Translations under genes and position numbers: made by a program
NCBI RefSeq assembly: GCF_009827305.1
Contig: NZ_WTYJ01000003.1
Span: forward strand, 186,001 to 250,000
Reading direction: 5' to 3'
From: Croceibacterium xixiisoli
GTDB lineage: Bacteria; Pseudomonadota; Alphaproteobacteria; Sphingomonadales; Sphingomonadaceae
DNA length: 64,000 bases
Notes under the pieces: generated by a model
Seen by the model: only the letters and a program-made list of their open reading frames with translations
Told to the model about the DNA's origin: nothing
Database searches by the model: none
In this document: positions 27,057-35,821 of the stretch, one piece after another
Layout of the letters: each line of letters starts with the position of its first letter
How positions within the stretch are numbered: the stretch's first letter is position 1

Positions 27057-29216
27057 ATGGGAAAGACGCTGCGCAATTGGGCGGCAGGATGGGCGGGAGC
27101 CGGTGCGCTGGTGCTGGCGGGCTGCGTGGCCGCTGACAATGCGCCGGTCGGCACCACAGCCGCCACTGCGCCCGCCGGCCCGGCCGCTGTCAACACCGCG
27201 CGGATGCGCAGCATCGATGCGCCGGGCAATGTCGGCAATTGGATGAGCCATGGGCGCGGGTGGGATGAAACGCGCTTCAGCCCGCTGGAACAGATCAACG
27301 CCGGCAATGCCGATCAGCTGGGCCTGGCCTGGTTCGACGATCTGGAAACCTATCGCGGCATGCAGGCCACCCCGCTGGTGGTCGATGGAGTGCTGTACAA
27401 TGCGTCCGTCTTCAACGTCGTGACCGCCTATGACGCGAAGACCGGGCAGAAGCTGTGGACCTATGATCCGCAGGTGGCGCGCGAATTCGCCCGGTTGGCC
27501 TGTTGCGGGCCGAGCACGCGCGGGATTGCTGCCTGGAACGGCAAGATCATCATCGCCGCGCTGGATGGCCGGCTGATCGCCGTCGATGCCAAGACCGGCA
27601 GCAAGGTGTGGGAAACGCAGACCTTCCCCACCGATGAAGCCTTTTCCATTACCGGCGCGCCGCGCGTCTATGATGGCAAGGTGATCATCGGCAATGGCGG
27701 CGCCGATTACGGCGTGCGCGGTTTCGTATCCGCCTGGGACGCGGAAACCGGAGCCAAGCTGTGGAAATTCTACCTCGTGCCCGGAGACCCGGCCAAGGGT
27801 CCCGATGGGGAGGCATCGGACAGCGTGATGCAGCGCGCGGCCGCCACCTGGACCGGGGAATGGTGGAAGTATGGCGGGGGCGGCACGGCGTGGGACAGCT
27901 TCGCCTATGACCCCGAACTCAATCTGGTTTACATCGGCACCGGCAACGGCGGCCCGCATGTGCAGCATTTCCGCAGCCCGCAGGGCGGCGACAATCTGTT
28001 CCTGTGTTCGATCGTCGCGGTCGATGCCACCAGCGGCGAATACAAATGGCACTATCAGATGGTGCCCGAAGAAGAGTGGGATTACACCTGCACCCAGCCC
28101 ATGGCGCTGGCCGATCTGGAGATCGGCGGACGCAAGCGGCAGGTCATCATGCAGGCGCCCAAGAACGGGTTCTTCTATGTGATCGACCGGGCCACCGGCG
28201 AATTCATCAGCGCGGAAACCTATGTGCCCAACACCTGGGCCAGCAGCGTGGACCCGGTAACCGGGCGCCCCAATGTGCTGCCCGATGCGAAGATCACCAC
28301 CCAGCTCCATCTGATGAGCCCGACCTGGATGGCATCGCACAGCTGGAATCCGATGAGCTACAGCCCGCTGACGGGCCTGGTCTATCTGCCGGCGCAGGAA
28401 CAATGGGATATCTATGCCCGCCTGCCCGACGACCAGTTCCGCTGGGTGCCGTTCCGATCCAATTCGGGGCGCGATTTCACCAGCCAGCCGGAAGAACGCC
28501 GCCGGTTGCAGGAGATCGCCAATTCGCGGGAGAAGGGCTATCTGCTCGCCTGGAATCCGGTGACGCAGAAAGAAGCGTTTCGCGTGGCCTATCCCTATCC
28601 CGGTTCGGGCGGGGTGCTGACCACGGCTGGCAATCTGCTGATCCAGGGGACGATCGAGAAGAATTTCGCGATCTATCGCGCCGACAATGGCCAGCTGTTG
28701 TGGCAGATGCCGGTGCAGAATGTCGGGATCGCCGGCCCGATCACCTATATGGTGGATGGCGAACAATATATCGCCGTCAATGTCGGCTGGGGCGGATCGC
28801 CCGTCTATGGATTGAGCCAGATCCCCGGCGGTTTCCAGCATTCGACATCACGCCTGCTGGTGTTCAAGCTGGGCGGGACGGCCCAATTGCCGGCCATGCC
28901 GCCGCCGAGCGAACTGCCGCGCCCGCCGTTCCTGCGCGCCGGGGAATCGCAGGTGAAGGAAGGCCAGGCACTCTATTCCCAGACCTGCCGCAGCTGCCAT
29001 GGCGAAAATGCCGTCGGCGGGCTGAAGGATCTGCGCTGGATGACGCAGGCCACGCATGATGATTTCCTGAAGATCGTGCTGGAAGGCAGCCGCGCAGACA
29101 AGGGCATGGCCAGCTTTGCCGATGTGCTGAGCCGCAATGAGGCCGAGGCGATTCATGCCTATCTGATCGCGCGGGCCAATGAAGACTGGCAGGATGCCGC
29201 CGCGCAGGGGAAATAG
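27057..29216 (+). CDS. PQQ-dependent quinohemoprotein dehydrogenase with C-terminal cytochrome c domain
   Basis: A 719-residue periplasmic dehydrogenase. The N-terminal ~580 residues form the eight-bladed PQQ propeller (LEQINAGNADQLGLAW, the vicinal-cysteine LACCGPSTRG, the active-site TAWDSFAYDPELNLVYIGTGNG and many 'W-motif' repeats). The C-terminal domain holds one haem c site, CRSCH, near residue 643. It therefore resembles quinohemoprotein alcohol dehydrogenases. Start 27057 gives a signal ending in the lipobox LVLAGC, suggesting lipid anchoring, which is unusual for the family; an upstream ATG at 27012 is possible but has no good ribosome site. It oxidises an alcohol, identity unknown. 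Confidence 0.93.
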   Translation: MGKTLRNWAAGWAGAGALVLAGCVAADNAPVGTTAATAPAGPAAVNTARMRSIDAPGNVGNWMSHGRGWDETRFSPLEQINAGNADQLGLAWFDDLETYRGMQATPLVVDGVLYNASVFNVVTAYDAKTGQKLWTYDPQVAREFARLACCGPSTRGIAAWNGKIIIAALDGRLIAVDAKTGSKVWETQTFPTDEAFSITGAPRVYDGKVIIGNGGADYGVRGFVSAWDAETGAKLWKFYLVPGDPAKGPDGEASDSVMQRAAATWTGEWWKYGGGGTAWDSFAYDPELNLVYIGTGNGGPHVQHFRSPQGGDNLFLCSIVAVDATSGEYKWHYQMVPEEEWDYTCTQPMALADLEIGGRKRQVIMQAPKNGFFYVIDRATGEFISAETYVPNTWASSVDPVTGRPNVLPDAKITTQLHLMSPTWMASHSWNPMSYSPLTGLVYLPAQEQWDIYARLPDDQFRWVPFRSNSGRDFTSQPEERRRLQEIANSREKGYLLAWNPVTQKEAFRVAYPYPGSGGVLTTAGNLLIQGTIEKNFAIYRADNGQLLWQMPVQNVGIAGPITYMVDGEQYIAVNVGWGGSPVYGLSQIPGGFQHSTSRLLVFKLGGTAQLPAMPPPSELPRPPFLRAGESQVKEGQALYSQTCRSCHGENAVGGLKDLRWMTQATHDDFLKIVLEGSRADKGMASFADVLSRNEAEAIHAYLIARANEDWQDAAAQGK

Positions 29217-29276
29217 AGCTGGCTAAAGCTCGCACAGCATAATCAGGCCGGTTGGATGACCGGCGAGGGAGAGAAT

Positions 29277-31079
29277 GTGATTACACGCCTATCCGCAACC
29301 GCCGCGCTGCTTCTTGCCGGGGCAGCAGCCCTGTTGCCAGCCACCCCGGCCCTGGCGCAGGCGCCGGGCGAAGCCAGCGCCGTGCCCGACCGGTCGTGTG
29401 ACCGCGCCTGCCTGATCGATGCGCTGCGCGACCATATGAAGGCGCTGGCGACACGTGACCCCTCCGCCCTGCCGCTGAGCCGGGGGGTGATCTTCACCGA
29501 AAACAACGTGCCGATCAAAATGGGCGAAGGGCTGTGGCGCACGGTCACCGCCGTCGATGAAACCGGGCTGGAGGCGGCCGATCCCACCACCGGCAATGCC
29601 GCCTGGTTCGGATCGGTGCGCGAGCACGGCGTGCCGGCCTTCTATGCCGTGCGCATCCACATGAAGGACGGCATCATCGACGAGATCGAGAGCGTGGTCC
29701 ACCGCAAGACCAGCCTGCCCGCCCCCTATGGCGATGCGGAAAACATGGTCCATGATGATGAGTTCAACCAGATCCTGCCGCCCGAACAGCGCCGCAGCCG
29801 CGAACGCATGCTGGCCATCGCGGACGCCTATTTCGATACGGTCGAGGTGAATGACGGGCAGGTGTTCGCGCCATTTTCCCAGGATTGCGGCAGGCTGGAA
29901 AACGGCATTTCCACCACCGCCCCGGCGCCCGCAGCGGGCGGCGTGACCGGTGGCGGCGGCAATGCGGCGTCGATCGCCACGGGTTGCCGCGAACAGTTTC
30001 TGCTGGGCATCTATCGCATCAACAAGCGGGTTCGGCGCGATTTCTTCATCGTGGATGAAGAACGCGGCGTGGCGGTGGGGCGTGGGTTCTTCGACCATGC
30101 CAATGAATGGGATCGCTACAGGCTGACCGACGGGCGCGAGATGCGCACCGCGCTGAAATGGCCCAATTCGATCACTTTGCTGGAAGCGTTCCGCATCCGG
30201 AATGCCGAAATCTCCCGCATTGAAACCGTCTTCACCTATGTGCCCTATTTCATGCACAACCCGTTCTGGGGCCCGCATTCGCCATCGCCCGAACCGCGCC
30301 CCGATGCGGCCGCTTGCGATACGGCCTGCGTCACCACGCATACCAATGCGGTGATGGCGGCCTATCCGGTGCGCGGCGCTTGGGAGAAACTGCCTTGGGC
30401 CAATCGCGTCGGCTATGCCGAAAACAGCGTCGGCATCCGGATCAATGAAGGCATCTGGCAAGGCGTGACCGCCGTGGACAGCAAGCCGCTGGTGGTTGGC
30501 GATGCCGAGACCGGCAATGGCGTGTGGATCGGGCGGATCGAAGAACATGGCCAGCCGGCCTGGGCCGCGATCACGGTGCGCAGCGCCGGGCGGCAGATCG
30601 ACGGGATCGACGCGCTGATCCGGCGCAAGGAATATGGCCCGCCCTATGCCGAACCGCAGGGCGCACCGCAATTTGCCAACCTGCCGCAGGCGCGCCGAAC
30701 GTCACGCAATGACATGAAGGTGGGCGTGGCCGGGTTCTATGCCGGACTGACCGGGCGCGGCCCGGCATCCGAAGCGCTGAGCGATGGCTGCCAATGGACG
30801 GTCAATGGGCAGGTGCTGGGCCGCTGCACGGCCAATGGGCCCGGGCAAGGCGTTGGCGGACAGGGCGCCGGGATCGGCACCATTCGCGACAGCGGCCTGC
30901 TGGCCGTGGACGAGACCCGCGGGCTGGCGGTGTTCCGCCGGTTCGAAGATATGCCGGCGACCGGCGGCGGCTATCCGCTGACGCTGCAGGTGGTGGATGT
31001 GTTCCGGTTCGAAAGCGGGAAGATCGCCGCGATCGAGAGCTTCACCTCCGAACTGCCGATCGGGATGCGGCCGCATTGA
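29277..31079 (+). CDS. Exported protein with two tandem DUF8021-like (NTF2/SnoaL-type) domains
   Basis: A 600-residue exported protein whose halves are clear copies of one another. Half one starts at Cys41/Cys45 (SCDRACLIDALRDHMKAL) and half two at Cys347/Cys351 (ACDTACVTTHTNAVMAAY). Both then show an 'F/Y-x-EN' step, GLWRTVTAVD versus GIWQGVTAVD, TGNAAWFGSVREHG versus TGNGVWIGRIEEHG, and a charged HRKT/IRRKE step before a Pro-rich turn. This pattern resembles DUF8021, best known from fungal proteins; no activity is established. GTG at 29277 has GAGGGAGAG just upstream and is preferred over ATG 29256. It follows the PQQ dehydrogenase by 60 bases. Confidence 0.8.
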   Translation: MITRLSATAALLLAGAAALLPATPALAQAPGEASAVPDRSCDRACLIDALRDHMKALATRDPSALPLSRGVIFTENNVPIKMGEGLWRTVTAVDETGLEAADPTTGNAAWFGSVREHGVPAFYAVRIHMKDGIIDEIESVVHRKTSLPAPYGDAENMVHDDEFNQILPPEQRRSRERMLAIADAYFDTVEVNDGQVFAPFSQDCGRLENGISTTAPAPAAGGVTGGGGNAASIATGCREQFLLGIYRINKRVRRDFFIVDEERGVAVGRGFFDHANEWDRYRLTDGREMRTALKWPNSITLLEAFRIRNAEISRIETVFTYVPYFMHNPFWGPHSPSPEPRPDAAACDTACVTTHTNAVMAAYPVRGAWEKLPWANRVGYAENSVGIRINEGIWQGVTAVDSKPLVVGDAETGNGVWIGRIEEHGQPAWAAITVRSAGRQIDGIDALIRRKEYGPPYAEPQGAPQFANLPQARRTSRNDMKVGVAGFYAGLTGRGPASEALSDGCQWTVNGQVLGRCTANGPGQGVGGQGAGIGTIRDSGLLAVDETRGLAVFRRFEDMPATGGGYPLTLQVVDVFRFESGKIAAIESFTSELPIGMRPH

Positions 31080-31130
31080 TCGCGGGCGGGCATGGGCGCG
31101 GGACTAATGCTTCGCGCCCACCTGCCTGAG

Positions 31131-31150
31131 ATCCTGGCCTTCGCCAGGAT
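31131..31150. repeat. Short palindromic repeat (sphingomonad type)
   Basis: ATCCTGGC-CTTC-GCCAGGAT is a perfect 8-bp stem with a tetraloop, followed by GACG. Palindromes of this style (TCC(C/T)GGC..GCC(A/G)GGATGACG) occur between genes in sphingomonads. It may also act as a transcript-stabilising hairpin between the DUF8021 and cytochrome b561 genes. Confidence 0.6.
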
Positions 31151-31248
31151 GACGTGAGGGGTTTAAGAGCAACAGCCATTTGCTGCTGTCAATCGCCCGA
31201 CATCGCGCTATGTTTTTCCAAACAAAAAACACAGCGTCGAGGGGTCAA

Positions 31249-32556
31249 GTGAACACAGACGAGCCGATGGGCATTCCTGCCCCCGCCGCCGATGGCGCCC
31301 GTTACAGCAGCGTTGCAATGGCGTTGCACTGGCTGATCGCGCTGGCGCTGGCGTTTCAGCTGGCCCTGGGCTTTGCCATGCCGCGCGATGCGAGCGGGTT
31401 TGCGCTGTATCAGTTTCACAAATCCATCGGCATCACGATCCTGCTGCTGACTGTGTTGCGGATCGTCTGGCGGTTGATGCATCGACCCCCGCCGGCGGTG
31501 GAGGGCGGGTTCAACGGTTTTCTGGCGAAGGCCGTGCATGTTGGGCTCTATGTCTTCATGATCGGGGCGCCGCTGACCGGCTGGGCCATGGTGTCCACCG
31601 ATGCGCTGAAGATCCCCACCATGCTGTTCGGCGCTATTCCCTGGCCGCATCTGCCGCTGCCGGCCGGCATCAACGGATCGATGGAAGACGCGCATGAGCT
31701 GCTCGCCTGGTTCGGGATCGCGCTGTTCCTGCTGCATGTGGCCGGGGCATTGCGCCATCAGCTGGTGAAGAAGGACAATCTGCTGCGCCGCATGGCGCCC
31801 GGCGGTGCGGCAGCGGCGGCATTCGGCCTGCTGGCGCTGGTCGTGGTCACCTATTTCGGCACCGGCATGTATGTGGCGAGCACATATCTGGTTCCTTCGC
31901 TCGAACGTCAGCAGACGGCCGAGGCGCTGGCGGTAGCGGCGCCGGAGGCTGTGCCCGAGGATAGCGCAACACCGGAACCGGAGGCGACGCCAAGTGATGC
32001 GGCAACGCCAGAGGCCGAAGCCAGCGAGGCGGCGGCCGAAGAAGATACCGCTGCCGGCCCGCCGCCGGTGTGGGCGATCCAGCCGGGCAAGCGGCTGGGC
32101 TTCACAATCGACAATGGTTCGGGCGGGCTGCGCGGCAGTTTTTCCGACTGGAGCGGCACGATCCAATTCGATCCGGACAATTCCGAAAGCGCCGATATCC
32201 GCATCAGCATCAAGCTGGCCAGCGCATCGATGGGCGATGCCACGCAGGACGATATGCTGCAGGGCGCGGAATTCTTCGGCACCGCCGCCAACCCCACCGC
32301 AACCTGGCGCAGCACATCGGTGCGCAAGACCGGTACCAATCGTTATAGCGCGCAGGGCACGCTGTCGCTCAACGGCGCCAGCCGCCCGCAATCGCTGAGC
32401 TTCACCCTGTCCGGCAGCGGGCTGCGCCGCAATGTGGAAGGCAGCGCCACGATCGATCGCAATGCCTTCAAGGTCGGGGTCGGATCATCGGCAGAGGGGC
32501 TGGCCCCCAATGTCGCGCTCAGTTTCGCTTTCGACGCGGTTGGCCGCGCCCCGTAA
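31249..32556 (+). CDS. Cytochrome b561-YceI fusion protein
   Basis: A 435-residue fusion. Residues ~15-210 are a four-helix diheme cytochrome b561 with the expected histidines (MALHWLIAL, QFHKSIGI, EDAHELLAWF, LLHVAGALRHQ), located in the inner membrane and probably passing electrons to or from quinone. A fifth hydrophobic segment and an Ala/Pro/Glu-rich linker (~235-290) lead to a periplasmic YceI-like domain (GKRLGFTIDNGSGGLRGSF...ATIDRNAFKVGVG), a lipocalin-like isoprenoid-binding fold. GTG at 31249 has GAGGGG 4 bases upstream; the more upstream TTG is unlikely. It probably supports the periplasmic oxidations encoded alongside. Confidence 0.88.
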   Translation: MNTDEPMGIPAPAADGARYSSVAMALHWLIALALAFQLALGFAMPRDASGFALYQFHKSIGITILLLTVLRIVWRLMHRPPPAVEGGFNGFLAKAVHVGLYVFMIGAPLTGWAMVSTDALKIPTMLFGAIPWPHLPLPAGINGSMEDAHELLAWFGIALFLLHVAGALRHQLVKKDNLLRRMAPGGAAAAAFGLLALVVVTYFGTGMYVASTYLVPSLERQQTAEALAVAAPEAVPEDSATPEPEATPSDAATPEAEASEAAAEEDTAAGPPPVWAIQPGKRLGFTIDNGSGGLRGSFSDWSGTIQFDPDNSESADIRISIKLASASMGDATQDDMLQGAEFFGTAANPTATWRSTSVRKTGTNRYSAQGTLSLNGASRPQSLSFTLSGSGLRRNVEGSATIDRNAFKVGVGSSAEGLAPNVALSFAFDAVGRAP

Positions 32557-32570
32557 AGGATCATCACTGC

Positions 32571-34238
32571 ATGACCTATCAACCGCTGATGCGCCCCGGC
32601 CTGCCGCCCGAAGCCGCGCCGAACAAGCCGCCGATCCCGCGCTTCGGCCACCGGATCGAACCGGTCGCATGGCAGGATGAGGCGATCATCGTCGAACGCG
32701 ATCTGCCGATCCCGCTGCGCGACGGAACGGTGATCTATGGCGATGTCTATCGCCCGTCGGAGGTGGCGCATGATCTGCCGGTGATCCTGAGCTGGAGCCC
32801 CTATGGCAAGCATGCCCAGTCCAACCAGGTGTTCTGGCCGCCATCCGGGGTGAACCCGGAATGGCTGTCTCCGCTGACCCCCTTCGAAGGGCCCGACCCG
32901 TTCGACTGGTGCCCGCGTGGCTATGCCGTGGCGGTGATCGATCCGCGCGGGGCCTGGCGGTCGAACGGCGATTATTATCACAATGGCCCGATCGAGGCGC
33001 AGGATTGCTACGACACGATCGAGTTCCTGGCCGCGCAGCCATGGGCCAATGGCCGGGTGGGGATGACCGGGGTCAGCTATCTCGCCTGCATCCAGTATAT
33101 CGTGGCCGGGCTGCAGCCGCCTTCGCTCAAGGCGCTCAACCCGTGGGAGGGATTTTCCGACTGGTATCGCGAATTCGGCACCCATGGCGGGATTCCGGAA
33201 ACCGGCTTCGCCCCGCGCGCATCGGACAATATCCAGTATGGCCCGAACCTGACCGAAAACACCTGGGAGCAGATGCAGCGCCACCCGCTGCTGGATGAAT
33301 ATTGGCGCAGCAAGCAGATCGATCTGACCGCGATTACCCAGCCCTGCTGGGTGGTGGCCAGCTGGGCCGATCAAGGGCTGCACACGCGCGGTACGCTGGA
33401 AGCGTTCAAGCAGATGGCCAGCCGCGAAAAATGGCTGGATATCCACGGGCAGAAGAAATGGGCGCATTATTATCTGCCCGAGAGCACCCGGCGGCGGCAC
33501 AGCTTCTTTGACCATTTCCTGCTGGAACCGGGATGCACCCTGCCGGCCTGGCCGCGCGTGCAGCTGGAGGTGCGCGAAGCCGCCGGCGTGGCTGCGACGC
33601 GGGCAGAAGAGGATTATCCACTGCCGCGCCAGCAGCCGACGGCGCTTTACCTGGCGTCCGGTGAGGCGCTGCAAGCTGACCCCGCATCGCCCGCGCGGGT
33701 GGAGTGGGACAGCGCACATGACGAGGTGGTGTTCGATCATCGGTTTGACACCGACAGCGAGTTTACCGGCCATGCCGCGTTGCGGCTGTGGCTGGAGGCA
33801 CCCGATGCGCAGGATGCCGATATCTTCGTGGCGCTGGAAAAGCTGGACCGGGCGGGCGAGCCGGTCGGCTTCACCTTCTACGCCTTCTACGAAAACGGGC
33901 CGGTGGCGCTCGGCTGGCTGCGTGCCACCCACCGGGCGATCGATCCGGACCGGTCGAGCGATCTGCAGCCGGTGCATCCGCATGATCGGGAAGAGCCGCT
34001 GCCTGATGCGGGCCCCGTCTGCTGCGATATCGAGATCTGGCCGTCGTCCACCCTGTTCCGTGCCGGTGAAACCCTGCGGCTGCGCATCGGCGGGCGTGAT
34101 CTCTATCGCGACGCCCTGCCGCGCCTGCCCTTTGCCCGGCATGAGGACACGCGCAATCGCGGGCGGCATGTGCTGTATTGCGGGGGCGAATATGACAGCC
34201 GGTTGTTGCTGCCGCTGATCCCGGCGGCCAGCAGCTGA
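32571..34238 (+). CDS. CocE/NonD family hydrolase (S15 peptidase-like)
   Basis: A 555-residue alpha/beta hydrolase of the X-Pro dipeptidyl-peptidase/cocaine-esterase family. The N-terminal part has LRDGTVIYGDVYRP and the oxyanion-side WSPYGKH. The nucleophile elbow is GMTGVSYLAC (Ser ~ residue 168). WADQGLHTRGT carries the probable acid, and KKWAHYYLPES the probable His. The C-terminal jelly-roll domain (FTGHAALRLWLEAP, GRDLYRDALPRLP) completes the family layout. There is no signal peptide. It starts 14 bases after the cytochrome gene, so it is co-transcribed. It probably cleaves an ester or amide of the imported substrate. Confidence 0.9.
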   Translation: MTYQPLMRPGLPPEAAPNKPPIPRFGHRIEPVAWQDEAIIVERDLPIPLRDGTVIYGDVYRPSEVAHDLPVILSWSPYGKHAQSNQVFWPPSGVNPEWLSPLTPFEGPDPFDWCPRGYAVAVIDPRGAWRSNGDYYHNGPIEAQDCYDTIEFLAAQPWANGRVGMTGVSYLACIQYIVAGLQPPSLKALNPWEGFSDWYREFGTHGGIPETGFAPRASDNIQYGPNLTENTWEQMQRHPLLDEYWRSKQIDLTAITQPCWVVASWADQGLHTRGTLEAFKQMASREKWLDIHGQKKWAHYYLPESTRRRHSFFDHFLLEPGCTLPAWPRVQLEVREAAGVAATRAEEDYPLPRQQPTALYLASGEALQADPASPARVEWDSAHDEVVFDHRFDTDSEFTGHAALRLWLEAPDAQDADIFVALEKLDRAGEPVGFTFYAFYENGPVALGWLRATHRAIDPDRSSDLQPVHPHDREEPLPDAGPVCCDIEIWPSSTLFRAGETLRLRIGGRDLYRDALPRLPFARHEDTRNRGRHVLYCGGEYDSRLLLPLIPAASS

Positions 34239-34344
34239 GCCACGCACGCTCCGCCGCAAAACCACTTCTCCGCGTGGTATGGCCGCTTGACCATTTCTGC
34301 GACGGAACAGCAGATCACGGCATCAGCAATTGCGGGGATGCGCC

Positions 34345-35397
34345 ATGGCCAAGAAGAAGAAACGCCTGCCGAAGGATTTTCGTGATCTGCTGGAACAGGG
34401 CGATCTCGCCGCGCTGACGGCGGTGTTCGACAGTTGTGAACTGGATGCGCGCGATGGGCCGGGCGGGTCCACGGCGCTAGGCCTTTATGGCTGCACACCC
34501 GAGCTGGCGCGCTGGCTGGTCGATCAGGGGGCGCAGATCGATGCCGATTGCGGATATGGCAATACGCCGGCCAGCCGGCATGTTTCGACCGGTAATGATG
34601 CGCTGGTGACTCTGCTGCTCGACGCTGGAGCCGCGATGGACACGGGCAAGGAAACGCTGCTGCAACGCGCGGCGAGCAGCATCAAACCATCAACCGTGCG
34701 CCTGCTGCTGGATCGTGGGGTGGATCCGCTAGCCACGGGGCGGGACGGCGACAATGCGCTGACCATCGCCCTGCGCAGTTGCCGCAATGCCGCCCTGCCG
34801 CAGATGGCGCTGCTGGCCGAATATCTGATCGATGCCGGAACGCCGGTGACCGAAGACATGCGCGAAACCGTGCAGCGGATCGGTAAGGATTTCGAATTCC
34901 ACCGGGCTGGGTTCAATCCCGATTTTCTGGCGGAAACCGACGCGGCACTGCAACGGCTGTATCAGCTGTTCGCCGTGGATGCGGCGCCCGTGCGGCGGAG
35001 CCACAATGGCACCGACCCGATCGTGGCCAAGCCGGGCGGCTGGCGCGAGCAGCATCAGGAATTGTGGGAATGGCTGATCCCATCCTCCGGCGCGGCGGAG
35101 ACCGTGCAGGGAGAAGTGATCCGCATTTCCGGACGCGTGCATATCGAACAGGCGGAGAATGGCGGCGGCAATTGGGATGCCGGCTATCGCAAGATGTTGT
35201 CCGCGCTGGTCGATCATCTGGGATCGGGCGAGGCCCTGCCCCCGGCCGATCTCGATCGAGCGCGTGATTATGCCGAGGATGCCAGAGGCGGCAGTGGATC
35301 GGATGAGGCGCTGGCCGGGCTGTGCGAACTGGCGGTGCAATGGGTTGCCGCCAATCCGGCGCCGGTGATTCTGGGCAAGCCTGCCTATACGCGATAG
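34345..35397 (+). CDS. Ankyrin-repeat protein with conserved C-terminal module
   Basis: A 350-residue cytoplasmic protein. A basic N-terminus (MAKKKKRLP) leads into about four ankyrin-like repeats (residues ~15-170; GNTPASRHVSTGNDALVTLLLDAG is the clearest, then VRLLLDRGVDPLATGRDGDNALTIAL). The C-terminal ~130 residues carry ELWEWLIPSSGAAETVQGEVIRISGR and NGGGNWDAGYRKML, a module I recall in other ankyrin proteins but cannot name. GGGGA precedes the ATG; a TTG 15 bases upstream is less likely. It appears to be a passenger gene between the hydrolase and dehydrogenase genes. Confidence 0.8.
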   Translation: MAKKKKRLPKDFRDLLEQGDLAALTAVFDSCELDARDGPGGSTALGLYGCTPELARWLVDQGAQIDADCGYGNTPASRHVSTGNDALVTLLLDAGAAMDTGKETLLQRAASSIKPSTVRLLLDRGVDPLATGRDGDNALTIALRSCRNAALPQMALLAEYLIDAGTPVTEDMRETVQRIGKDFEFHRAGFNPDFLAETDAALQRLYQLFAVDAAPVRRSHNGTDPIVAKPGGWREQHQELWEWLIPSSGAAETVQGEVIRISGRVHIEQAENGGGNWDAGYRKMLSALVDHLGSGEALPPADLDRARDYAEDARGGSGSDEALAGLCELAVQWVAANPAPVILGKPAYTR

Positions 35398-35405
35398 CAT
35401 GGCGC

Positions 35406-35711
35406 ATGGTCTGGGATCTTCGCGCCGCACTGCTGAAGAAGGAGGAATTCGAATCCGCCCGGCTGATGGATTTTGAATTCCGCCAGCGCGCCCGCGCTAC
35501 GCGGTTGCTGGCGCGGATGCTGGGGTTGGAAGAAGAGCAGCTGGTGCGCGAAATCGCGGTGCAGGATGAAGCCGGAGTGGTTGCGCTGGCGGCAGAGGCT
35601 GCTCGGCTGGAGCGGGAGACGGTGGCCGCGCAATATCGCCAGTGTCTGGCCCAGGCCCGCAGTGAGTTGATCAGCGAACGGGGCGACCCGTCACCGCACC
35701 GGTTGGGTTAG
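35406..35711 (+). CDS. Small helical protein, weakly DUF1476-like
   Basis: A 101-residue, almost entirely helical, charged protein starting 8 bases after the ankyrin gene. The central part (DFEFRQRARATRLLARMLGL followed by VREIAVQDEAGVVALAAEAA) has a spacing reminiscent of DUF1476, the zeta inhibitor of alphaproteobacterial F1-ATPase, but the length, N-terminus and C-terminal SERGDPSPHRLG differ. It could be an unrelated coiled-coil protein. There is no strong ribosome binding site, so translational coupling to the ankyrin gene is likely. Confidence 0.6.
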   Translation: MVWDLRAALLKKEEFESARLMDFEFRQRARATRLLARMLGLEEEQLVREIAVQDEAGVVALAAEAARLERETVAAQYRQCLAQARSELISERGDPSPHRLG

Positions 35712-35734
35712 TCAGATCCCTGACGCCCAAGATA

Positions 35735-35748
35735 CCAGCTTTCGCTGG
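35735..35748. repeat. Short CCAGC-TTTC-GCTGG palindrome
   Basis: A 5-bp stem with the TTTC loop, in the form of the widespread sphingomonad repeat with core CCAGCTTTCGCTGG. It lies in the convergent gap between the small helical gene and the aldehyde dehydrogenase gene. Confidence 0.45.
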
Positions 35749-35787
35749 GAGTTTGGCGGCTGACAGTTACGCGCCGTCTTTCAGATT

Positions 35788-35814
35788 GGGGGCAGCCCTT
35801 GCGGACTGCCCCAT
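35788..35814. terminator. Hairpin between convergent genes
   Basis: GGGGCAG (35789-35795) pairs with CTGCCCC (35806-35812) and is followed on the plus strand by ATTTATTC. It sits between the stop at 35711 and the stop at 35822, so it probably terminates one or both transcripts. Confidence 0.6.
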
Positions 35815-35821
35815 TTATTCC

